Positions 39,704 through 48,138 of a DNA stretch of 64,000 bases are shown here, piece by piece. The stretch lies in assembly GCA_021770345.1 (NCBI GenBank), contig JAETRD010000002.1, positions 62,001-126,000 of the forward strand. The letters are read 5' to 3'. Under the pieces are notes generated by a model. It was not told where the DNA came from and did no database searches. It saw only the letters and a list, made by a program, of their open reading frames with translations. Within the stretch, counting starts at the first letter, position 1. Each line of letters opens with the position of its first letter. The stretch comes from Lachnospiraceae bacterium (GTDB lineage: Bacteria; Bacillota; Clostridia; Lachnospirales; Lachnospiraceae). Made by a program: the position numbers and the translations under genes.

Positions 39704-39729
39704 AGGAGGGAAAGAGAGAGGAAATAGTT

Positions 39730-40026
39730 ATGGGAGAGACTGAAAACAGACAGATGCTGGTGCTGTTCGGGGTGATTGTGGCGGCTCTTTTGACGATTCT
39801 GGTTTCCATATTGGGACTCGGGATGCCGGCGGTGCCAGTGTGTGTGATAATATTGCTTGAGGCCGGAATGGCTCTGTGTCTGCATGATGTTCCTGTCTGG
39901 CTGCACGGCCTTGTGGTGCTCGCAGAGATACTTGTGGGGGCGCTTGCGGGAAAGCTGATTTTTATGGTGCTTTGCGCGGCAATGTATCTGGTTTTTATAC
40001 TTTCACTTCGTTTTTGGAGAGGATGA
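39730..40026 (+). CDS. Small membrane protein of unknown function
   Basis: 98-residue protein with three or four predicted membrane helices separated by very short loops (LVLFGVIVAALLTILVSILG, then VPVCVIILLEAGMALCL, then a long hydrophobic C-terminal half). Cytoplasmic charged ends. AAAGGAGGGAAAG precedes it at some distance. It is last in the deoC-udk transcript, before a terminator. No family is recognised. Confidence 0.65.
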   Translation: MGETENRQMLVLFGVIVAALLTILVSILGLGMPAVPVCVIILLEAGMALCLHDVPVWLHGLVVLAEILVGALAGKLIFMVLCAAMYLVFILSLRFWRG

Positions 40027-40035
40027 TATGCGGGG

Positions 40036-40081
40036 AAGGACTTTTACAGGGCGGTTTTACGGGCGGTAAAAGTCCTTTTTG
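40036..40081 (+). terminator. Terminator of the deoC-udk unit
   Basis: AAGGACTTTTAC pairs exactly with GTAAAAGTCCTT and ends in a T-run; the 18-base loop holds a smaller hairpin. Confidence 0.88.
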
Positions 40082-40118
40082 CGTGAGAAAAGGGACAGGA
40101 AAAGGAGGCGCATAGAGC

Positions 40119-41309
40119 ATGGAGCGCGTATTGATCGTTTGCTCGAGGGAAATCTGTTACCGGTCGAGCAATTTTTTTGCACATCAGATCGGGGCGGCGT
40201 ATGAGGAGGCCGGATTTCGTGCCGACATCTGCGAACTGTCGGAGGAGGATGACATGGATGCGGTGTTAGAGCCGTTGCTGGGAAAGCCGTACCGTCTGAT
40301 TCTGGATTTCAACTCCAAACTGCCGCACTTTGAGATGGAGGACGGCGTGCCGTATCTCGACCGGCTGTGCGGCCCGTTTTTTGATTACCTTGTGGATCAT
40401 CCGCTGTTTCATCACAATGCGCTGATGACGAAGGCGAAAAATATGCATGCGCTGGTACTCGACGAGGGACAGCGGGATTATGTAAAGGCGTGCTATCCGC
40501 AGGTTTGCAGCGTGGATATGCTTCCGCTGGGAGCCACGCAGGCGCTCTATGAGGGGGAGAAGGCAAACGAGTGCCGGATTTTATTTCCGGGAACGTATGA
40601 CAGCCCGGAAGGGATTTATGAGATCGTAAAGGCGTCGCCGGAGCCTTTCTGCGGGCTGATGAAACAGGTGATCGAGCGCAGGACGGCGGAACCGCTGCTT
40701 TCGATGGAGCGGGCGTTTGCGCAGGTGTTAGAGGAAATCGGCATGGAGCTTTCGGCGGAACGGTTTGCGCTGTTTATGAATGCGATGTATGCGTCGGACG
40801 CGTTTATCCGGGATTATTTTCGAAAGAAGGCGCTTGACGCGCTGCTGCGCCGCAGGCTTCCGGTCACCGTGATGGGGGAGGGCTGGGAGAAGTACCGGTA
40901 TGCGGATGAGAGCAGTTTAAAGAGGGAGCGTGCGGTGCCGTTCGGGCTGTCCTTTGAGCGGATTGCCAAAGAGCACATTCTGCTGAATGTGTCACCGATT
41001 TTTAACCGGGGGATGCACGACCGGATTCCGGCCGGCATGGCGAATCACACCGTGGTGCTCACGGAGCAAAATCCGTGGGTGGAGACTCATTTTGCGGTGG
41101 GGGAGGAGCTGGCATGCTATGATCTGGCAGAGCTTTCCTCGCTCGGCGAGCTGGCGGGGGAACTGGTTGAAAGTCCGGGGCGGCGGCAGCGGATGGCGGA
41201 GGCGGCCTACCGGAAGTTTCTTGCGTGCCACAGCTGGGCGTGCCGGGCGCAGGAGATCCTGGCGCTTGCCGACGCGCTGCCGCGGGATGTGACGGGAGGC
41301 ACGAGATGA
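40119..41309 (+). CDS. Glycosyltransferase family 1-like protein (CgeB-like)
   Basis: 396-residue cytoplasmic protein. The C-terminal third matches the Glyco_trans_1_2 pattern: PVTVMGEGWEKY, ILLNVSPIFNRGMHDRIPAGMANHTVVLTEQNPW, then ELACYDLAELSSLGELAGEL and a terminal helix with the HSWACRAQEIL ending. The N-terminal half is Rossmann-like (MERVLIVCSREICYRSSNFF). Such proteins occur in protein, flagellin or spore-surface glycosylation, but no partner gene is nearby. AAAAGGAGG precedes ATG 40119. Its stop overlaps the queH start. Confidence 0.75.
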   Translation: MERVLIVCSREICYRSSNFFAHQIGAAYEEAGFRADICELSEEDDMDAVLEPLLGKPYRLILDFNSKLPHFEMEDGVPYLDRLCGPFFDYLVDHPLFHHNALMTKAKNMHALVLDEGQRDYVKACYPQVCSVDMLPLGATQALYEGEKANECRILFPGTYDSPEGIYEIVKASPEPFCGLMKQVIERRTAEPLLSMERAFAQVLEEIGMELSAERFALFMNAMYASDAFIRDYFRKKALDALLRRRLPVTVMGEGWEKYRYADESSLKRERAVPFGLSFERIAKEHILLNVSPIFNRGMHDRIPAGMANHTVVLTEQNPWVETHFAVGEELACYDLAELSSLGELAGELVESPGRRQRMAEAAYRKFLACHSWACRAQEILALADALPRDVTGGTR

Positions 41310-42001
41310 AACAGAATTATCAGAAGTTACTGGATGAAACGATCATGCGCGCGGAAAAAAATCATGAGGTTCCGACGCTCCTGTTGCACAGCTGCTGTGC
41401 GCCGTGCAGTTCTTACTGCCTCGAGTATCTGTCGGATTATTTTCGGATCACGGTATTTTATTACAATCCGAATATTTACCCCGAGGAGGAATACCGCATG
41501 CGCGCGGAGGAACAGCGGCGGCTGATTGCGCAGCTTCCGGCGAAGCATCCGATTTCTTTTGTGGAGGGCAGATACGAAAAGGAGCGGTTCTACGAGACCG
41601 TGCGCGGTTTTGAGGAAGAAAAAGAGGGCGGGGAGCGCTGTTTTCGCTGCTACGAGCTGCGTCTGCGGGAGGCTGCAGAGCAGGCGCTTTTGATGGGGGC
41701 CGATTATTTTACGACGACGCTGTCGATCAGTCCGCTGAAAAATGCGGGAAAGCTAAATGAGATCGGGGATGGGCTTGCGGCCGAGTACGGGATTTCTTAT
41801 CTCAATTCGGATTTCAAGAAGAGAAACGGTTACAAGCGATCGGTCGAACTGTCGGAACAATACGGGATGTACCGCCAGTATTACTGCGGATGTGTGTTTT
41901 CAAAACGGCAGCGCGACGCGGAGATTGCGGCGAGGACCGCGGCGGAGTCAGCTGCGGCAGGTGCGGCGGGAAAAGAGAGTTTGCAGGAGAAAAGAAAGTG
42001 A
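41306..42001 (+). CDS. queH: Epoxyqueuosine reductase QueH
   Basis: 231-residue Fe-S enzyme performing the last step of queuosine tRNA modification in organisms lacking QueG. Cysteine motifs expected for QueH: HSCCAPCSSYCLEYL near the start, CFRCYELRLREAAEQA, and QYYCGCVFS near the end. YYNPNIYPEEEY and TTTLSISPLKN are also typical. The start is ATG 41306, overlapping the preceding stop (ATGA). The Ala-rich C-terminal tail is not conserved. Confidence 0.93.
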   Translation: MKQNYQKLLDETIMRAEKNHEVPTLLLHSCCAPCSSYCLEYLSDYFRITVFYYNPNIYPEEEYRMRAEEQRRLIAQLPAKHPISFVEGRYEKERFYETVRGFEEEKEGGERCFRCYELRLREAAEQALLMGADYFTTTLSISPLKNAGKLNEIGDGLAAEYGISYLNSDFKKRNGYKRSVELSEQYGMYRQYYCGCVFSKRQRDAEIAARTAAESAAAGAAGKESLQEKRK

Positions 42002-42011
42002 GGATACTAAT

Positions 42012-43412
42012 ATGGCACAGTTGTGGGGCGGACGGTTTACAAAGGAGACGGACAGGCTTGTCTATCAGTTTAACGCGTCCATTTCGTTTGATCAGAAGTT
42101 TTACAGACAGGATATCGAGGGGAGTATCGCGCATGTGAAAATGCTCGGAAAGCAGGGGATTTTAACCGGGGAGGAGACAGATGCGATCGTGAGCTGTCTC
42201 GGGGAGATTCGCGATGACGTGGAGGCCGGACGCCTCGCGATTACCGATGAGTACGAGGACATTCACAGTTTTGTGGAGGCGAAGCTGATAGAGCGGCTCG
42301 GTGATACCGGAAAGAAGCTGCACACCGGGCGCAGCCGCAACGACCAGGTGGCGCTTGACATGCGGCTTTTCACCAGACAGGAAGTACGGCATACGGACGA
42401 ACTGTTAGCGGAGCTTTTGTCCGTGATTCTTAAAATCATGGAGGCGCACACGGAGACGATTATGCCGGGCTTTACCCATCTGCAGAAGGCGCAGCCGGTG
42501 ACGCTTGCGCATCATATGGGCGCGTATTTTGAGATGTTTAAGCGCGACAGGCTGCGTTTGCGGGATATTTATGAGCGCATGAATTACTGCCCGCTCGGCT
42601 CCGGCGCGCTCGCGGGAACCACCTATCTGCTTGACCGGGATTATACGGCGGAACTGCTCGGCTTTTACGGGCCGACGCTAAACAGTATGGACGGGGTGTC
42701 GGACCGGGATTATCTGATTGAGTTTTTGTCCGCCTGCGCCACGATCATGATGCATCTGAGCCGCTTTTCCGAGGAAATTATCATCTGGAATTCGAATGAA
42801 TACCAGTTTGTGGAGATTGACGACGCCTACAGTACCGGGAGCAGCATTATGCCGCAGAAAAAAAATCCCGATATCGCCGAGCTTGTGCGCGGCAAGACCG
42901 GCCGCGTCTACGGGGCGCTCATGTCGCTTTTGACTGCGATGAAAGGAATCCCGCTGGCATATAATAAGGATATGCAGGAGGATAAGGAGCTGGCCTTTGA
43001 CGCGATGGATACGGTAAAAGGCTGTATCGCGTTGTTTTGCGGCATGCTTTCCACGATGAAATTCCATACCGAGACCATGCGCGCCTCGGCGAACAACGGT
43101 TTTACGAATGCGACGGACGCGGCGGACTATCTGGTGAACCACGGCGTGCCGTTTCGGGATGCGCACGGAATCGTGGGTCAGATTGTGCTTTTCTGCATCA
43201 ATAAGGGGATTGCGATTGACGATATGAGTCTTGCGGAGCTGAAAGAGATCTGTCCGGTGTTTGAGGAAGATATCTACGAGGCGATTTCGATGGAGACCTG
43301 TGTGAATAAACGCCTGACGGTGGGCGCACCGGGAAAGGCGGCGATGGAACAGGTGATTGCGCAGGAGCAGGCATGGATGCAGGAGATGGAAGCGCAAAGA
43401 ACACAAGGTTGA
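42012..43412 (+). CDS. argH: Argininosuccinate lyase
   Basis: 466-residue enzyme releasing arginine and fumarate from argininosuccinate. Family signature GSSIMPQKKNPD with the catalytic Ser, HTGRSRNDQVALD and TIMPGFTHLQKAQPVTLAHH. It starts 10 bases after queH with AGTGAGGA upstream. argG is not adjacent. It is a predicted target of ArgR, but the upstream region is coding and no ARG box is apparent. Confidence 0.98.
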   Translation: MAQLWGGRFTKETDRLVYQFNASISFDQKFYRQDIEGSIAHVKMLGKQGILTGEETDAIVSCLGEIRDDVEAGRLAITDEYEDIHSFVEAKLIERLGDTGKKLHTGRSRNDQVALDMRLFTRQEVRHTDELLAELLSVILKIMEAHTETIMPGFTHLQKAQPVTLAHHMGAYFEMFKRDRLRLRDIYERMNYCPLGSGALAGTTYLLDRDYTAELLGFYGPTLNSMDGVSDRDYLIEFLSACATIMMHLSRFSEEIIIWNSNEYQFVEIDDAYSTGSSIMPQKKNPDIAELVRGKTGRVYGALMSLLTAMKGIPLAYNKDMQEDKELAFDAMDTVKGCIALFCGMLSTMKFHTETMRASANNGFTNATDAADYLVNHGVPFRDAHGIVGQIVLFCINKGIAIDDMSLAELKEICPVFEEDIYEAISMETCVNKRLTVGAPGKAAMEQVIAQEQAWMQEMEAQRTQG

Positions 43413-43431
43413 AAAATTTACAAAAAGGGTA

Positions 43432-43460
43432 TTGCATTTTTATGCATTCTGTCATAAGAT
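43432..43460 (+). promoter_or_regulatory. asd promoter
   Basis: TTGCAT, 17 bp, TAAGAT. It leaves a leader of about 108 bases with a small GTCC/GGAC hairpin; no known riboswitch was recognised. Confidence 0.65.
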
Positions 43461-43574
43461 AACAGGGAACGACATATGTCCGCAGTGGACGGACAAAACA
43501 GGAAAAATGTCGATGCTGGTGAAAAAAGTCTGAGCAGAGAAAGCGTGTAAATTTTTTCAGATGACGGAAAGGGC

Positions 43575-44678
43575 ATGGTTATTGACATGAGTGAAAAGTT
43601 GAGAGTGGGTATTCTGGGCGGTACCGGTATGGTCGGACAGCGGTTTATTTCCCTGCTGGAGAATCATCCGTGGTTTGAGGTGACAACGATCGCGGCGAGC
43701 CCCCGGAGCGCAGGAAAGACGTATGAGGAGGCGGTCGGCGGCCGCTGGAAAATGGATGCGCCGATGCCGGAGGCAGTGAAAAAGATTGTGGTTATGAATG
43801 TCAACGAGGTGGAGAAGGTTGCGGCGGAGGTGGACTTCGTATTTTCTGCGGTCGATATGACAAAGGAAGAGATCAAAAAGATCGAGGAGGACTACGCGAA
43901 GACGGAGACGCCGGTTGTCTCGAACAACAGCGCCCACAGATGGACGCCTGACGTGCCGATGGTCGTGCCGGAAATCAATCCGGAGCATATGGATGTCATC
44001 CGCTATCAGAGGGAGCGTCTCGGAACCGAGAGAGGTTTTGTTGCCGTGAAGCCGAACTGCTCGATTCAGAGTTACGCGCCGGTGTTGACCGCATGGAAAG
44101 CGTTCGAGCCTTACGAGGTGGTTGCGACGACCTATCAGGCGATCTCGGGCGCAGGGAAGACGTTTGCCGACTGGCCGGAGATGGAGGGAAATATCATTCC
44201 GTTTATCGGCGGCGAGGAGGAAAAGTCCGAGCGGGAGCCGCTGCGCATCTGGGGACATATTGATGCGGAGAAGAAAGCGATCGTTCCGGCGGAGTCTCCG
44301 GTGATTACCTGCCAGTGCATCCGCGTACCGGTGTTAAACGGCCACACGGCGGCGGTGTTCGTGAAGTTCCGGAAGAAACCGACAAAGGAGCAGCTGATTG
44401 CGGCGCTTACAGACTTCCGCGGCGTGCCGCAGGAGCTTGCGCTGCCGAGCGCGCCGAAGCAGTTTATCCGGTACTGTGAGGAGGAGAACAGGCCGCAGGT
44501 CACACTTGACGTGATGTACGAGAACGGCATGGGCGTATCAGTCGGACGCCTCAGGGAAGATACCGTGTATGACTGGAAGTTCGTGGGATTGTCCCACAAC
44601 ACGGTCCGCGGCGCGGCCGGCGGAGCGGTACTCTGCGCGGAGCTTTTAAAGGCGCAGGGGTATATCACAAAAAAATAG
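43575..44678 (+). CDS. asd: Aspartate-semialdehyde dehydrogenase
   Basis: 367-residue NADPH enzyme reducing aspartyl phosphate, the branch point to lysine, threonine and methionine. Nucleotide motif GILGGTGMVGQRF, catalytic Cys in VKPNCSIQSYAPVL, and QAISGAGKTFADW. The sequence resembles the archaeal/fungal-type branch rather than that of E. coli. Two starts are possible: ATG 43575, with GGAAAGGG very close, or ATG 43587. It feeds the homoserine used by MetA encoded earlier in the window. Confidence 0.95.
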   Translation: MVIDMSEKLRVGILGGTGMVGQRFISLLENHPWFEVTTIAASPRSAGKTYEEAVGGRWKMDAPMPEAVKKIVVMNVNEVEKVAAEVDFVFSAVDMTKEEIKKIEEDYAKTETPVVSNNSAHRWTPDVPMVVPEINPEHMDVIRYQRERLGTERGFVAVKPNCSIQSYAPVLTAWKAFEPYEVVATTYQAISGAGKTFADWPEMEGNIIPFIGGEEEKSEREPLRIWGHIDAEKKAIVPAESPVITCQCIRVPVLNGHTAAVFVKFRKKPTKEQLIAALTDFRGVPQELALPSAPKQFIRYCEEENRPQVTLDVMYENGMGVSVGRLREDTVYDWKFVGLSHNTVRGAAGGAVLCAELLKAQGYITKK

Positions 44679-44689
44679 ACGGGATCGGG

Positions 44690-44722
44690 ACTGCCGTGCA
44701 GATTTCTGTGCGGCAGTTTTTT
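44690..44722 (+). terminator. asd terminator
   Basis: ACTGCCG/CGGCAGT with an inner GCAG/CTGTGC stem, followed by T6. Confidence 0.8.
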
Positions 44723-44768
44723 CGGTGCAGGCAAAAGCTCGAATTTGGAAGGAATTTGTAAAAAAGGA

Positions 44769-44798
44769 TTGAAAAACCTCTGTAAAGTATCTTATACT
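44769..44798 (+). promoter_or_regulatory. Promoter of the Na/Pi cotransporter gene
   Basis: TTGAAA, 18 bp, TATACT. The transcript start near 44805 excludes the longer in-frame ORF start at 44745. Confidence 0.6.
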
Positions 44799-44843
44799 GG
44801 TATTGTATGTATTGAAACAATACGAAGAAGAGGAAATGAAAAA

Positions 44844-46631
44844 GTGGGAATTACGGCTATTTTGTCACTTCTGAGCGGAGTGGCGCTGTTTTTGTTCGGG
44901 ATGTCCCTGATGGGGGACGGACTCAAAAAGGTGGCGGGCAACAAGTTAGAGCTGATTTTGTACAAGCTGACGAACACGCCGATCAAGGGCGTGCTGCTCG
45001 GAGCCGTCGTGACGGCGATTATTCAGTCGTCCTCGGCGACCTCCGTGATGGTTGTCGGATTTGTAAATTCGGGGATGATGAAAGTTTCCCAGGCGATCGG
45101 CATTATCATGGGCGCGAATATCGGGACGAGTATCACGGGCTGGATTCTGTGCCTGTCCTACATTGACGGCTCAGGCGGGATCGCGCAGCTTTTGTCCACC
45201 GCGACGATTTCTGCAGTCGTGGCGATTGTCGGCATCATCTTTAAGATGGTGTTAAAAAAGGCGGCATATCACAATATCGGCGATATTATGCTGGGTTTTT
45301 CGATTCTGATGATGGGGATGCAGACGATGAGCGGGGCGGTGGCGCCGCTAAAGGAGAATGAACATTTTGTCAATGCGCTGACGATGTTTTCCAATCCGTT
45401 TATGGGGATTCTTGTCGGAATCCTGATCACGGCGGTCTTACAGAGCGCCTCGGCCTCGGTCGGTATCTTGCAGGCGCTGTCCGTGACCGGTTCCGTCAGC
45501 TTTTCCGCGGCACTTCCGATCATTATGGGAATCGGCGTGGGAGCGGCCTGTCCGGTTCTGCTCTCGTCCATCGGGACAAATAAAAACGGAAAGCGGACCG
45601 CGCTGATCTATCTGATCAACGATTTGTTCGGAATGATTTTCTGGTCGATCGTGTTCTATTCGGTCAATGCCTTTGTACATTTTTCGTTTATGGATGCGGT
45701 GATGAATCCGGTGTGGATTGCACTGATGAATACGGTCTTCCGCACGGCGACGATTGCGGTGCTTCTTCCGTGCATACGCCTGATTGAAAAGCTGGTGTTT
45801 CGGCTCGTGAAGGATACAAAGGAGGATATGGACGAGCAGGCGGATTTTGATCTGCTCGAGGAGCGTTTTCTGGCCTATCCGGATCTGGCTATCAAACAGA
45901 GCCATCTTGCGATGAACGGGATGGCAAAGAAGGCGCGGAAAAATATCCTGCGCGCCTTTTCCCTTCTGTGGGATTACTCGGATGAAAAATATAATAAAGT
46001 ACAGGAAAAGGAAAACCTCATTGACAAATATGAGGATAAGCTCGGAACCTACCTGATGCAGCTGACCGGGCGGGAGATGGCGATATCTCAGACGAAGCAG
46101 GTGTCAAAGTTTCTGCACACCATCACCGACTTTGAGCGTCTGGGGGACCACGCGGTAAATATTTCGAGGGTTGCGGCGGAGTTAAATGATAAAAAGATTC
46201 TGTTTTCCGAGGATGCAAAGCGTGAGCTTGAGGTTGTGCTTGCCGCAGACCGGGAGATTGTGGCTATGACGGTGACGGCGTTTGTCGAGGATGACCTGCA
46301 GGTTGCGGAGCAGGTGGAACCGCTTCGTGAGCTGATCACGATCCTGTGCAACGATTTAAAGTCACATCATATCACAAGACTTCAGAACGGGAAATGCGAG
46401 ATGAAGCACGGATTTGCGTTTAACGATCTGCTGACGAACCTCGAGCGTATCGGCGCGCATTGTTCGAATGTGGCGGTCGCAATGATCGAGCTTGAGGCGG
46501 AGGAATTTGACACGCACGAATACATAAAAAGCGTGCGCGAGCGGAAAAACGCGGCGTATCGGGCATGCTTTGCGCAGTATGAGGAGAGATACAGCATCGC
46601 TCCCCGCGCGAAAAAGAACAAAAAGAAATAG
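44844..46631 (+). CDS. Na/Pi cotransporter family protein with PhoU-like domain
   Basis: 595-residue membrane protein. The N-terminal ~340 residues hold two inverted Na/Pi repeats, marked by QSSSATSVMVVGFVNSGMM and QSASASVGILQALS, with about nine membrane helices. The C-terminal ~220 residues are a helical PhoU-like domain (FLHTITDFERLGDHAVNISR and NDLLTNLERIGAHCSNVAVAMIE). It probably imports phosphate with sodium, with the PhoU part regulating it. GTG 44844 follows GAAGAGG; its own promoter and terminator make it a single-gene unit. Confidence 0.93.
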   Translation: MGITAILSLLSGVALFLFGMSLMGDGLKKVAGNKLELILYKLTNTPIKGVLLGAVVTAIIQSSSATSVMVVGFVNSGMMKVSQAIGIIMGANIGTSITGWILCLSYIDGSGGIAQLLSTATISAVVAIVGIIFKMVLKKAAYHNIGDIMLGFSILMMGMQTMSGAVAPLKENEHFVNALTMFSNPFMGILVGILITAVLQSASASVGILQALSVTGSVSFSAALPIIMGIGVGAACPVLLSSIGTNKNGKRTALIYLINDLFGMIFWSIVFYSVNAFVHFSFMDAVMNPVWIALMNTVFRTATIAVLLPCIRLIEKLVFRLVKDTKEDMDEQADFDLLEERFLAYPDLAIKQSHLAMNGMAKKARKNILRAFSLLWDYSDEKYNKVQEKENLIDKYEDKLGTYLMQLTGREMAISQTKQVSKFLHTITDFERLGDHAVNISRVAAELNDKKILFSEDAKRELEVVLAADREIVAMTVTAFVEDDLQVAEQVEPLRELITILCNDLKSHHITRLQNGKCEMKHGFAFNDLLTNLERIGAHCSNVAVAMIELEAEEFDTHEYIKSVRERKNAAYRACFAQYEERYSIAPRAKKNKKK

Positions 46632-46644
46632 GGCGACGGCAAGA

Positions 46645-46677
46645 GGGACACTTTTGGGAGAAAAGCGTCCTTTTTTA
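46645..46677 (+). terminator. Terminator of the Na/Pi gene
   Basis: GGAC-CTTTT pairs with AAAAG-GTCC around GGGAG, followed by T6. Confidence 0.85.
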
Positions 46678-46681
46678 TTGG

Positions 46682-46710
46682 TTGAATATAAAGTTAAAAA
46701 ATGATATAAT
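46682..46710 (+). promoter_or_regulatory. Promoter of the ATPase-topB unit
   Basis: TTGAAT, 17 bp, TATAAT (46705-46710), directly after the preceding terminator. Confidence 0.75.
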
Positions 46711-46743
46711 TTTCAATAGATTATAGTCAGGGGGAAAGGTGTC

Positions 46744-48108
46744 ATGGTGGTAAAAACATCTGTGTTAAAAGAGCTGGAAGCGGCCTACGGACAGGACGGA
46801 AATCAGCTCATCACGCTGTACGGGCGCGCGGATTCCGAAAAGGAAGTGCTGCTGCGGGCATTTTTGCAGAACAAGAAATATTTTTATTACCGTGCCGGAG
46901 CCGCTTCCCCGAAGGAGCAGTGCAGCCGGATGGGGCGTGAGGTCGCGGACCGGTTCGGCGTCTCGCTTGCCAGGCACACCTACGAGGAATATTTTAACCG
47001 CATCCGAAGCGGCGGGCCCGTCAAGCTCGTCGTCGTGATCGACGAGTTTCAGTATATCGCGAAAAAGGACAGCACGTTTTTAGAGGCGGTCTTAAAGCTT
47101 AAGGCGCGCAGGCTCTATCCCGGGCCGGTGCTGATTCTGCTCTGCAGCTCCGCGGTCGCATGGATGGAAAAGGAGGCCATGGGGCTGTTCGGGGAGAGCG
47201 GAGCGAAAAAGATCAACCAGAAAATCAAACTCGGGAATCTGAATTTCCTTGAGGTGGTCCGCGCACTGCCGGAATACCCGGTTGCGGAATGCATTAAGGT
47301 GTATGGGATTGTCGGCGGGGTGCCCGGCTACTTAAACCGCTGGAATCCGAAGGCGGATATCCGCACCAATATCTGCCGGCTGATTCTCGCGCAAAGCGGA
47401 TATATGCATTCCGCGGCGGAGGAATTGATCGGGGCTTCCCTCAGGGAACTCTCGGTGTATGAGACGATTCTTGCCAATATCGCGGCCGGGTGTGTCAAGT
47501 TAAACGACCTGTATTTGACGACCGGATTTTCCCGGGCCAAAATCAGCGTCTACATGAAAAATCTGTCGGCGTTTGACATTGTGGAGAAGGTGGTTTCGTT
47601 TGAGACCGGCGGCTGGGAGAACGCAAAAAAGGGAATTTACCGGATTCGGGACAACTATGTGAATTTTTGGTTCCGCTTTATCTACCCCAATCTGTCGGAT
47701 TTGTATATGATGAGTGCGGAAAAATTCTATGATGCTCACATTGCACCGGGGCTTGACGCCTATCTGAACCGTTATTTTGCGGAGGTCTGCATGGAGTATC
47801 TGGGCCTGCTCGGGATGGTGGGAAAGCTGCCGCTTAAGATTAAAAAGATGGGGACGTGGGTTGGCAAGGAGGGGACGATCGACATCATCGCACAAAACGA
47901 AATCCGTCAGAATATGGTGGGAGCCTGCAACTGGGACAGACCTGCGTTTACGATGGAGATGTGCGAGGAGTTGTTTACGAGCATGAAGCTTGCGAAGATT
48001 TCCGCGGAGTATTACTTTTTGTTCTCCGCAAAGTCCTTTGCGCCGGAGGTTGCGGCGATGGCGGAGGCGGACCGGCGGTTTGTGCTGGTGGATATGAATG
48101 AGTTATAA
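46744..48108 (+). CDS. Archaeal-type ATPase with DUF234 domain, degenerate P-loop
   Basis: 454-residue cytoplasmic protein of the ATPase_2/DUF234 family. At the usual place of GRRRxGKT it has LYGRADSEKEVLLRAF, so the Walker A Gly-Lys-Thr is gone, while Walker B LVVVIDEFQYIA is intact. A winged-helix part follows (DLYLTTGFSRAKISVYMKNL), then DUF234 with NYVNFWFRFIYPN and GTWVGKEGTIDIIAQNE, which resembles a PD-(D/E)xK nuclease-like core. Function is unknown and nucleotide hydrolysis is doubtful. GGGGGAAAGG precedes ATG 46744. topB begins 30 bases later, so the two probably share a transcript. Confidence 0.85.
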   Translation: MVVKTSVLKELEAAYGQDGNQLITLYGRADSEKEVLLRAFLQNKKYFYYRAGAASPKEQCSRMGREVADRFGVSLARHTYEEYFNRIRSGGPVKLVVVIDEFQYIAKKDSTFLEAVLKLKARRLYPGPVLILLCSSAVAWMEKEAMGLFGESGAKKINQKIKLGNLNFLEVVRALPEYPVAECIKVYGIVGGVPGYLNRWNPKADIRTNICRLILAQSGYMHSAAEELIGASLRELSVYETILANIAAGCVKLNDLYLTTGFSRAKISVYMKNLSAFDIVEKVVSFETGGWENAKKGIYRIRDNYVNFWFRFIYPNLSDLYMMSAEKFYDAHIAPGLDAYLNRYFAEVCMEYLGLLGMVGKLPLKIKKMGTWVGKEGTIDIIAQNEIRQNMVGACNWDRPAFTMEMCEELFTSMKLAKISAEYYFLFSAKSFAPEVAAMAEADRRFVLVDMNEL

Positions 48109-48138
48109 ATTTTGAGACAGATGTTGGAGGAAGTGTCG

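Noticed and set aside
42678-43406. 242-residue antisense ORF over argH
   Set aside because: Shadow of a conserved gene; composition rich in His/Arg as expected from the opposite strand.
43461-43574. Lysine riboswitch in the asd leader
   Set aside because: The ~108-base leader is too short for the lysine element and lacks its conserved core.
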